13,996 nucleotides of DNA, from NCBI GenBank assembly GCA_905233295.1, contig CAJODX010000027.1, positions 1,141 through 15,136 of the forward strand, read 5' to 3'. This document shows positions 7,213 through 12,959 of the stretch, piece by piece; position 1 is the first letter of the stretch, and each line of letters opens with the position of its first letter. The notes below the pieces were generated by a model. The model did not search any database. It had not been told where the DNA came from and worked only from the letters and a program-made list of their open reading frames with translations. Both the position numbers and the translations under genes were made by a program. Origin of the DNA: an uncultured Synergistales bacterium (GTDB lineage: Bacteria; Synergistota; Synergistia; Synergistales; Aminobacteriaceae).

Positions 7213-7876
7213 TGTTCTGCTGCCGAATTTGATGAAAAGGCTTCCCGAGTTCTGGAAGGCTTGCGGAGATACTCTTTTAATGGAGGCATGGTCGGGCGCG
7301 ATAATTTTTGTTTTCGGGCTTGTGTTCGGAATAATTTTGACCGTAACGAAACCCGGCGGCATCATGGAGAATAAACCGATCTATCAGATTCTCGACAAAA
7401 TTATAAATTTATTCCGTTCGATTCCTTTTATTATTCTGCTCACGGCTTTAATGCCTTTGTCGCGCTGGATAATGGGAACGGCGATTTACGTCCGCGGTGT
7501 TATAGTGCCTTTGGTGTTCGGAGCAACTCCGTTTTTTTCGCGTCAGGTTGAGAGCGCACTCGCACAGACTGACAAAGGTCTTGTTGAAGCTGCGCTGTCA
7601 ATGGGTTCAAGTCCTTTTGAAGTGATTTTCAGAGTTTATCTCCGTGAAAGTTTAGCTCCGATAATCCGTGCGATAACTATAACGATAATAAGTCTTTTAG
7701 GCTTGACGGCAATGGCTGGAGCTGTCGGAGCAGGCGGTCTTGGAGATTTTGCTATCCGCTACGGACATGACAGAAACATGATTGACATTACATGGGTTGT
7801 CGTATCTGTTTTAGTCATCGGAGTCAGCGTTGTCCAATGGCTGGGCGAATATTTTGCGAGAAAAAATACTCATTAG
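7199..7876 (+). CDS. metI: Methionine-type ABC transporter permease MetI
   Basis: This inner-membrane permease has 225 residues and about five hydrophobic segments (roughly 30-50, 68-90, 98-115, 155-180 and 195-215). The cytoplasmic coupling loop carries the EAA motif (E130-A-A-L-S-M-G136) that docks to MetN. LGLTAMAGAVGAGGLGD (167-183) is typical of D-methionine/NlpA-linked permeases. The ATG has TGGAGG 9 nt upstream inside metN and overlaps the metN end by 14 nt, so translation of the two is coupled. Confidence 0.94.
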   Translation: MPELNVLLPNLMKRLPEFWKACGDTLLMEAWSGAIIFVFGLVFGIILTVTKPGGIMENKPIYQILDKIINLFRSIPFIILLTALMPLSRWIMGTAIYVRGVIVPLVFGATPFFSRQVESALAQTDKGLVEAALSMGSSPFEVIFRVYLRESLAPIIRAITITIISLLGLTAMAGAVGAGGLGDFAIRYGHDRNMIDITWVVVSVLVIGVSVVQWLGEYFARKNTH

Positions 7877-7885
7877 GTAGGTTTG

Positions 7886-7894
7886 TGCTATAAT
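7886..7894 (+). promoter_or_regulatory. Extended -10 promoter for metQ
   Basis: TGCTATAAT is a perfect extended -10 element (TGn plus TATAAT) 34 nt before the metQ ATG. The -35 region is poor, which an extended -10 can offset. It would allow metQ to be made in excess over metN and metI, as expected for a binding protein. Confidence 0.5.
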
Positions 7895-7928
7895 CCACGC
7901 TTAATGAATTTTGAAGGGAGTTTTTTTT

Positions 7929-8747
7929 ATGGCAAAGAAATTTTTAGTTGCGTTCGTTTTAATTTTCGCGCTTGCGTTTTCAGCGTCTGCTGATGTTACC
8001 GTCCGTCTCGGAGTTACGGGGAGCGTTTACGATGAAATGTGGCAGCCCGTTAAAGAAATGCTCGCGAAACAGGGCATAACCCTCGAAGTGATTCAGTTCA
8101 CGGACTACGTAACGCCCAACAGAGCGCTTGCAGACGGAGACATTGACCTCAACGGCTTTCAGCACAGAATTTATCTCAAAGACGAAATCGAGAGCAGAGG
8201 CTACAAAATCACGAACATCGCGAATACTTTCGTTGTGCCGCTGAACCTTTATTCAGTCAAAATCAAGAGCCTCGATGAAATTAAAGACGGCGATGTTATC
8301 GCAATCCCCAACGACCCTACAAACGGCGGACGCGCAATTAAAGTTCTCGCGACTTCAGGGCTTATCACGCTCAGAGATGGTGCAGGCTTCAATCCTACGA
8401 AAGAAGACATCGTGTCATACGCGAAAAAAATCACGATTCAGGAACTCGCCGCGAACACAATCCCTTCAGCTCTTCCTGATATTGCAGCAGGCGTTATCAA
8501 CGACACCTACGCTCTTGACTACGGCTTGAAGGCAAGCGATGCAGTTTACGCTGACCAGGCACGCGAGCAGGAATACTGGAATTTAATCGCCGCACGCACA
8601 GCAGACCTTGAAGACCCTGCAAAACTTGAAACTTACATCAAAGTCGTTGACGCATATCAGAGCGAAGTAATGAAAGCTCATCTTGCGAAACTTTACGGCG
8701 GATTTTTCAGACCTGTGGGCTGGGACGAAGGTTTGTTAATCAGGTAA
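7929..8747 (+). CDS. metQ: Methionine-binding periplasmic protein MetQ (NlpA family)
   Basis: This is the solute-binding subunit feeding MetI-MetN. From the ATG at 7929 (AAGGGAG 9 nt upstream) it has 272 residues; a TTG at 7911 lies upstream of that Shine-Dalgarno and is not the start. The signal peptide is about residues 1-21 with likely cleavage SASA|DV. No lipobox cysteine is present, so unlike many MetQ proteins it should be free in the periplasm, which implies an outer membrane. Family motifs are FTDYVTPNRALADGDIDLN (57-75), GFQHRIYL and AIPNDPTNGGRA. Methionine is the likely ligand because of the NIL domain in MetN, but NlpA proteins can bind other amino acids. Confidence 0.92.
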   Translation: MAKKFLVAFVLIFALAFSASADVTVRLGVTGSVYDEMWQPVKEMLAKQGITLEVIQFTDYVTPNRALADGDIDLNGFQHRIYLKDEIESRGYKITNIANTFVVPLNLYSVKIKSLDEIKDGDVIAIPNDPTNGGRAIKVLATSGLITLRDGAGFNPTKEDIVSYAKKITIQELAANTIPSALPDIAAGVINDTYALDYGLKASDAVYADQAREQEYWNLIAARTADLEDPAKLETYIKVVDAYQSEVMKAHLAKLYGGFFRPVGWDEGLLIR

Positions 8748-8780
8748 AACAGAATTTTAATTTTTTAGAAAAAATAGAGA

Positions 8781-8815
8781 GCGGACTCGTTTTTGTACAC
8801 GGGTCTGCTTTTTTA
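8781..8815 (+). terminator. Rho-independent terminator after metQ
   Basis: GCGGACTCG (8781-8789) pairs with CGGGTCTGC (8800-8808) over 9 bp with two G-T wobbles. The loop is 10 nt and a run of six T follows. Confidence 0.85.
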
Positions 8816-8881
8816 TTTTATATTTTATAATAATATTGAGACAAATTTTCTTTAATTTTTTTTAAAGGAGGAACTGCGCAA

Positions 8882-10756
8882 ATGAAAAAACGCGTATTTT
8901 TAATAGTAGCCATTGTCGCAATGGCAATAATTTTTTTCAACACTCCGCAGGCAAAAGACACTTCAATCACAGGCAAAGCCACTGCTAACGGGTTCGGAGG
9001 AGCTGACGCTATCACAGTAACAGTTACCATTGACGAGGGTAAAATTAAAGCCGTCAAAGCTGAAGGTCCTAAAGAAACTGAAGGGATCGGTGCGGTTGCT
9101 CTCGAAAAACTTCCGGCTGAAATGGTCGAAAAGAACGCTATCAACGTTGATGTTATGACAGGCGCGACAATAAGCTCAACCGGAATTTTGAAAGCCGCCG
9201 AAGCTGCGTTAATCGCCGCAGGAGTTAATCCCGAAGACTTCAAGATTAAAGCCCCTGTTGCTCAGGTCGCTGAAGAAAAAGTTTTCGATACAGACATCAC
9301 GATAATAGGCGCTGGCGGTGCAGGAATGGTCGCGGCTATCACAGCGGCTGATGCTGGCAAAAAAGTTATTTTAATCGAAAAACAGGCAATGGTCGGCGGA
9401 AATTCTGTCCGTGCCACAGGCGGAATGAACGCGGCTCACACTCCTGCTCAGGACGCCAACAAATTCAACGAGAGCGCGGGTGTTGAAAAAACTCTCAAAG
9501 CTGCCGAAAAATTTTCGGACAACAAATTCGTCGCTGAACTTGCAGCAAAAGTCAAAGAACAGTACGATGCATGGAATGCCGAGCCTAAAGGATATTTTGA
9601 TTCAGTTGAATTAATGGAACTCGACACAGTCATCGGCGGACACGGAATCAATGACCCGGAACTCGTAAAGGCTCTGTGCGAAAACACTGCGGACGCTATT
9701 GAATGGCTTAAGACAGTCAACATTGATTTAAGTTCAGTCGGTGCATTCGGCGGCGCGTCAGTCAAACGTATTCACAGACCTCTCAACGAAGAAAAGAAAG
9801 TCGTTTCAGTCGGCGCATACATGATTCCAAGACTTGAAGCGGCATGCAAGGCACGTTCAAACATCACGCTGATGACAGAGACAATGGCAAAATCAATTTT
9901 AACGGACAAAGACGGCAAAGTCTGCGGCGTTGAAGCTGACAGCAAAGGAAACAAAATCACAATTAACTCGAAAGCCGTTGTCCTTGCAACAGGAGGCTTC
10001 GGAGCAAATCTCAAACTCGTTGCCATTCTTAATCCCGAACTTGACGGCTTTATGACAACGAATGCTCCGGGCGCGACAGGCGAAGGCATCGTAATGGCTC
10101 AGGAGATTGGCGCGGGTGTTGTTGACATGAATCAGATTCAGATTCACCCGACCGTCCAGTATGACAGTTCAGCTTTAATCACTGAAGGTCTTCGCGGAGA
10201 CGGTGCAATCCTAGTCAACACTGAAGGAAAAAGATTCATTGATGAAGTTCTCGCGCGCGATGTCGTTTCAAAAGCTGAGATAGACCAGCCCAACTCGTTC
10301 GCATGGCTCGTTGTTGACCAGAAAATGGCGGACGCTTCAACAGTCATTAAAGGCTATATCTCAAAAGGCTACACGTTCAAAGGCGATACGTATGAAGATC
10401 TTGCGGCGGCATTAAATCTTCCGGCTTCAACATTTGCTGAAACCATGACAAAATGGAACGGCTTTGTTAAAGACAAAAACGATTCAGATTTCGGACGCAC
10501 GAGTTTCGCGAATCCTCTCGACAAAGCACCGTTCTATGCAATCAAAGTTACGCCCGGCATTCATCATACGATGGGCGGCTTAAGGATTGACAGGAAAGCT
10601 CACGTTCTTCGCGGCAACGGAAATATAATTCCGGGATTGTTTGCGGCAGGAGAGGTTACAGGAGGAGTTCACGGCGGCAACAGACTCGGCGGCACAGCAG
10701 TTGCAGATTTTGTTGTCTATGGAAGAATCGCCGGAAAGAGTGCGGCGGAATTTTAG
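8882..10756 (+). CDS. Exported flavin fumarate reductase-like protein (FMN-binding plus FAD-binding domains)
   Basis: It probably reduces fumarate or a related unsaturated acid outside the cytoplasm as an anaerobic electron sink. The 624 residues comprise an N-terminal hydrophobic segment (4-19; signal peptide or anchor), an FMN-binding domain (~27-115), an FAD GAGGAGMVAA motif (143-152) and a flavocytochrome-c fumarate reductase core. The D90-V-M-T-G-A-T96 stretch fits the ApbE flavinylation motif, with T96 as attachment residue. Aligned with Shewanella Fcc3, all substrate residues are present: H422, T434, E435, R438, catalytic acid R459, H561 and R601 (Fcc3 H365, 377, E378, R381, R402, H504, R544). 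That favours fumarate over urocanate. There are no CxxCH heme motifs, so the electron donor must be another protein. A strong AAAGGAGG lies 10 nt before the ATG. It is a single-gene unit between two terminators. Confidence 0.88.
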   Translation: MKKRVFLIVAIVAMAIIFFNTPQAKDTSITGKATANGFGGADAITVTVTIDEGKIKAVKAEGPKETEGIGAVALEKLPAEMVEKNAINVDVMTGATISSTGILKAAEAALIAAGVNPEDFKIKAPVAQVAEEKVFDTDITIIGAGGAGMVAAITAADAGKKVILIEKQAMVGGNSVRATGGMNAAHTPAQDANKFNESAGVEKTLKAAEKFSDNKFVAELAAKVKEQYDAWNAEPKGYFDSVELMELDTVIGGHGINDPELVKALCENTADAIEWLKTVNIDLSSVGAFGGASVKRIHRPLNEEKKVVSVGAYMIPRLEAACKARSNITLMTETMAKSILTDKDGKVCGVEADSKGNKITINSKAVVLATGGFGANLKLVAILNPELDGFMTTNAPGATGEGIVMAQEIGAGVVDMNQIQIHPTVQYDSSALITEGLRGDGAILVNTEGKRFIDEVLARDVVSKAEIDQPNSFAWLVVDQKMADASTVIKGYISKGYTFKGDTYEDLAAALNLPASTFAETMTKWNGFVKDKNDSDFGRTSFANPLDKAPFYAIKVTPGIHHTMGGLRIDRKAHVLRGNGNIIPGLFAAGEVTGGVHGGNRLGGTAVADFVVYGRIAGKSAAEF

Positions 10757-10767
10757 TTAAATAAAAC

Positions 10768-10813
10768 AAGTCAGGATTCGGGGAAAATTTTTTTCTTGCT
10801 CCTGACTTTTTTT
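10768..10813. terminator. Bidirectional terminator between convergent genes
   Basis: AAGTCAGGA (10768-10776) pairs perfectly with TCCTGACTT (10800-10808). A T-run follows on the plus strand, and a TTGTTTTATTT tract follows on the minus strand, so it can serve both the fumarate reductase gene and the convergent gene. Confidence 0.85.
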
Positions 10814-10822
10814 ATTTTTGAA

Positions 10823-11902
10823 TTATGAAAAGAGTTCTTTGATAATATCGTCAACGTGTTCAATTTTATTTGCTTTGACAACGTTGCTCCCGCAGAAAAA
10901 TAATCCTGTTTCCCAGTTTCCAGCCTGAGCATCAACGAGCGCCGCAGCTATGCAGAAAGTTTCGCGTGTTTTTCTGTATCGGCAATGTGTAAGACAGTTT
11001 ACAAAACACGGTTTGCTCTCGACTTCGCCTTCAAGATATTTCGCAACGAAAGGATTTTTTATTGCGCGTCCCGGAAGACCTGCGGGGCTGTGAATTAAAA
11101 CCACGTCTTCTTCTTTTGCATCAATGTAAGCCTGTTTGAACCTGTCTGAAGCATCGCCTTCATATGTGCAGGCAAATCTTGTTCCCATCTGAACACCTTT
11201 AGCACCGAGAGAAAAAGCTCTTTCAACGTCTTTTCTGTCCCAGATTCCTCCGGCGGCTATGACGGGTATATCGCTCTTCATTTCTTCAGCAACAAAACGG
11301 ACAACATCAGGCACAGCTTTTTCAAGTCTCAACGCAGGATCATAAACCTGTTCAATCGTTGTTGCGCCTAAATGTCCTCCGGCTGTCGCAGGTTCTTCAA
11401 CTACGAATGCGTCCGGCTGTCGGGCATATTTTTTCTCCCAATGTCTTGTGATCAGACTTGCGGCTTTTGCAGAGCTTACAATAGGGACAAGTGCAACATC
11501 GGGAAAATCTTTCGTGTAGTCAGGAAGTCGGAGAGGAAGACCCGCGCCCGAAATTATTATATTCGCGCCGCCTTCAGCTGAAGCCCGAACCTGTCTGTCA
11601 TAATCCGTCAGTGCGACCATGCAGTTTACAGCGATAATCCCCTCAGGTCCAGCGATGCTTTTCGCTTTAGCAATGGTTTCTTTAACAACAATTTCATTTG
11701 CATCAAAATAATTATGTTTTTCAACAACGAAATACGGCGAACCATGCGCAAGTCCGACACTCGCAATCGTTCCTATCGCTCCGCATTTTGCTACATGCCC
11801 TGCCAGGTTTGAACCTGAAATGTCCACGCCCATTCCGCCTTGAATCAGAGGGTAGCGGGGCTGATATTTTCCTATTTTTAATACAGGCAGATTTTCGTTC
11901 AA
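10823..11902 (-). CDS. Nitronate monooxygenase-family FMN oxidoreductase (2-nitropropane dioxygenase/FabK-like)
   Basis: This is an FMN-dependent TIM-barrel enzyme. Family members oxidise alkyl nitronates or reduce enoyl-ACP; the substrate is not readable here. The 359 residues show phosphate and FMN motifs IQGGMGV (20-26), AAGGIWDRKDV (216-226) and GVQMGTRF (236-243), plus the catalytic-type histidine H177 in TAGGHLG. The C-terminal part carries C299-x3-C303-x3-C307-x9-C317 and C337, which could bind metal or an iron-sulfur cluster; I recall similar cysteines in anaerobe homologues but cannot confirm. The start is TTG with AAGGAG 14 nt upstream, a slightly long spacing, and no other start fits the barrel's first strand. 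A possible -10 is TGATATAGT on the minus strand (TATAGT 11960-11955). Transcribed alone, convergent with the fumarate reductase gene. Confidence 0.88.
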   Translation of the reverse strand: MNENLPVLKIGKYQPRYPLIQGGMGVDISGSNLAGHVAKCGAIGTIASVGLAHGSPYFVVEKHNYFDANEIVVKETIAKAKSIAGPEGIIAVNCMVALTDYDRQVRASAEGGANIIISGAGLPLRLPDYTKDFPDVALVPIVSSAKAASLITRHWEKKYARQPDAFVVEEPATAGGHLGATTIEQVYDPALRLEKAVPDVVRFVAEEMKSDIPVIAAGGIWDRKDVERAFSLGAKGVQMGTRFACTYEGDASDRFKQAYIDAKEEDVVLIHSPAGLPGRAIKNPFVAKYLEGEVESKPCFVNCLTHCRYRKTRETFCIAAALVDAQAGNWETGLFFCGSNVVKANKIEHVDDIIKELFS

Positions 11903-12159
11903 CTTGAAGATACACTCTCCTTAAAATTAAAAAATAACAAAAATATTTTCTGTAACTATATCAGATTTGAGTATAATATTTGCATATTTCAATCCACGCA
12001 AAAGCGGTAAACGTTTTTTCACTTCTGCGACAAACTCCAGTGATATAAAAATATTTATCGTTCGTGATATATTTTATTATGCCACAGCTTTATATGTCAA
12101 AGATTGAGAGATATAATCTTAATCTAAAAATTATCGCTTTATTAGAAATTTATAAAATT
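11903..12159. other. AT-rich non-coding stretch with a CRISPR-repeat-like 14-mer
   Basis: No credible gene is seen here. It contains the minus-strand leader of the oxidoreductase gene, scattered TATAAT-like boxes (11972-11977, 12112-12117) without good -35 partners, and GTGATAT repeated at 12040-12046 and 12064-12070. On the minus strand it holds GCGTGGATTGAAAT, the 3' half of common type I-C CRISPR repeats. Only one copy is present, so this is not an array. Its composition and lack of genes suggest an accessory or decayed insertion zone. Confidence 0.4.
11987..12000 (-). repeat. Single CRISPR-repeat-like fragment
   Basis: Read on the minus strand this is GCGTGGATTGAAAT, identical to the usual 3' part of type I-C-like repeats. 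A GTCGC, the usual 5' start of such repeats, occurs 27 nt upstream on the same strand; the normal gap is about 13. No second copy or spacer series exists in the window. Confidence 0.25.
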
Positions 12160-12170
12160 CGGCGTGAACA

Positions 12171-12190
12171 CTCTCGACTTCAGTCGTGAG
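12171..12190 (+). repeat. Hairpin repeat, copy 1 (left)
   Basis: CTCTCGACTT followed by CAGTCGTGAG folds into a 7-bp stem with one T-T mismatch and a TTCA tetraloop. The stretch CGACTTCAGTCGTGAG differs from copy 2 by one base. The longer CGGCGT/ACGCCG stem encloses it. Confidence 0.7.
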
Positions 12191-12202
12191 ATGAAACGCC
12201 GC

Positions 12203-12230
12203 TTGACATTCTAAGAAAAATTGTTAAAAT
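12203..12230 (+). promoter_or_regulatory. Near-consensus sigma-70 promoter for the structured RNA and queH
   Basis: A perfect -35 TTGACA (12203-12208), a 16-nt spacer and TAAAAT (12225-12230), preceded by TGT as an extended -10. This is the best promoter in the window. Predicted start is near 12237, giving a ~150-nt leader before queH. Confidence 0.65.
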
Positions 12231-12236
12231 TTTTTA

Positions 12237-12385
12237 AATTAGAAAAAGTAATGTTGTGTCCTTAAAAGGACTATACAGTAGAGGCGAAGTGGACACACCT
12301 GCAAGAATAAGGGCTAAAACCAAACTTCTTGGACGAAGATTTTTATCTTTTCGAAGCTCGCGACTTTAGTCGTGAGAGGTTCACG
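12237..12385 (+). ncRNA. Omega-RNA (reRNA)-like structured transcript without an adjacent tnpB
   Basis: Downstream of the promoter, TGTGTCC (12255-12261) pairs with GGACACA (12291-12297). An alternative TCCTT/AAGGA hairpin (12259-12270) competes with it, allowing a pseudoknot-like arrangement. CTTC/GAAG (12325-12338) forms a small hairpin. The RNA then reaches the 8-bp hairpin 12357-12376 followed by GGTTCACG. That order (compact pseudoknotted scaffold, terminal ACTTTAGT hairpin, then flank) is what reRNAs of IS200/IS605 TnpB elements show. In that model the guide would begin near 12380-12390, inside the queH start region. A stop-free frame (12238 to the TAG at 12367) may be a relic of a tnpB 3' end. 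Alternative: a cis-acting leader or riboswitch of queH. Confidence 0.45.
12357..12376 (+). repeat. Hairpin repeat, copy 2 (right); overlaps the queH Shine-Dalgarno
   Basis: CTCGCGAC and GTCGTGAG pair over 8 bp (one G-T wobble) around a TTTA tetraloop. The last bases of the stem (GAG, 12374-12376) are also the first half of the GAGAGG ribosome binding site of queH (12374-12379). Confidence 0.75.
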
Positions 12386-12388
12386 TTT

Positions 12389-12949
12389 ATGAACGAAAAC
12401 GGAATAAAAAGAAAAAATTTGCTGCTTCATATATGCTGTGCGCCGGATGCCTGCGTACCTGTGCCGGATCTTTTGAACGAAGGCTGGAACGTTAGGGGAT
12501 TTTTTTACGGCTCGAACATTCATCCGTATGATGAATACATGAAAAGGCTCGAAGCTCTTGAAATTTTGCGCAAAAAAACAGGCATTGAGTGTGAAATTTC
12601 AGAATATAATCCGAATGAATGGCTCGAAAAAATTCACGGTCTTGAAAATGAACCCGAAGGAGGAAGACGCTGTGAAAAATGTTTTGCCCTTCAGCTTGAA
12701 GCCGGAGCATGCCTCGCGAAAAAATTCGGATTTGAAAATTTCTGCACAACGCTGACGATAAGCCCTCATAAAAATGTGAATTTAATAAATTCGCTCGGGC
12801 TTGAAATTTCAAACTCAAACGGCATAACATGGCAAAATCGAATCTGGAGAAAAAATAACGGATTTTTGCGTTCTGTGAAAACTTCAAAAGAGTTGGGGCT
12901 TTACAGACAAAATTACTGCGGCTGTTGTTTCTCAAACAGAAATCAATAA
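12389..12949 (+). CDS. queH: Epoxyqueuosine reductase QueH
   Basis: It catalyses the last step of queuosine synthesis in tRNA, reduction of epoxyqueuosine, as the QueH (DUF208) alternative to cobalamin-dependent QueG. From ATG 12389 it has 186 residues with the family pattern: LLHICCAPDAC (12-22, C16 C17), SNIHPYDEY (42-50), RRCEKCF (93-99, C95 and C98), TTLTISPHKN, and ELGLYRQNYCGC near the C-terminus (C177, C179). These cysteines are the expected iron-sulfur and metal ligands. The frame opens upstream at TTG 12329, but that part translates the hairpin RNA; GAGAGG 9 nt before ATG 12389 marks the true start. The Shine-Dalgarno is half buried in the preceding hairpin. No other queuosine genes are in the window. 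Confidence 0.93.
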   Translation: MNENGIKRKNLLLHICCAPDACVPVPDLLNEGWNVRGFFYGSNIHPYDEYMKRLEALEILRKKTGIECEISEYNPNEWLEKIHGLENEPEGGRRCEKCFALQLEAGACLAKKFGFENFCTTLTISPHKNVNLINSLGLEISNSNGITWQNRIWRKNNGFLRSVKTSKELGLYRQNYCGCCFSNRNQ

Positions 12950-12959
12950 AAATTTCAAA

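Larger units (their letters stand above)
12160..12383 (+). mobile_element. Putative non-autonomous IS200/IS605-type mini-element (no tnpA or tnpB)
   Basis: Two hairpins with nearly the same sequence in the same orientation bound about 190 bp: 12171-12190 (CTC-T-CGAC, loop TTCA) and 12357-12376 (CTC-G-CGAC, loop TTTA). Each is followed by GTCG-T-GAG. The second is followed by AGGTTCACG, resembling right ends of IS200/IS605 elements that carry tnpB. The first is clamped by an outer perfect CGGCGT/ACGCCG stem (12160-12165 with 12196-12201). Between them lie a promoter and a structured RNA but no transposase frame. The exact ends are unknown. It could instead be two successive decayed right ends. 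Confidence 0.45.

Noticed and set aside
7911..7928. TTG start adding six residues to MetQ
   Set aside because: It overlaps the obvious AAGGGAG Shine-Dalgarno of the ATG at 7929, which begins a standard signal peptide.
8826..8831. TATAAT as the promoter of the fumarate reductase gene
   Set aside because: The -35 position falls inside the metQ terminator stem (GTCTGC), a poor match. A promoter is needed somewhere in 8815-8881, but I cannot place it firmly.
11721..11915. Minus-strand GTG frame overlapping the oxidoreductase N-terminus
   Set aside because: It is better spaced from AAGGAG than the TTG at 11902, but its product is Arg/Cys-rich shadow sequence, whereas the TTG frame encodes a clear FMN barrel.
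11972..11977. Plus-strand TATAAT as a promoter
   Set aside because: No acceptable -35 at 16-18 nt and no gene or clear RNA directly downstream.
12079..12189. Small plus-strand frame of 36 codons ending inside hairpin copy 1
   Set aside because: No ribosome binding site, AT-biased composition, no recognisable domain; it most likely reads through element DNA by chance.
12329..12388. Upstream TTG start giving a 206-residue QueH
   Set aside because: The extra 20 residues translate the hairpin RNA and have no Shine-Dalgarno. GAGAGG sits 9 nt before the ATG at 12389, and the family's conserved N-terminal LLHICCAPDA lies shortly after that Met.
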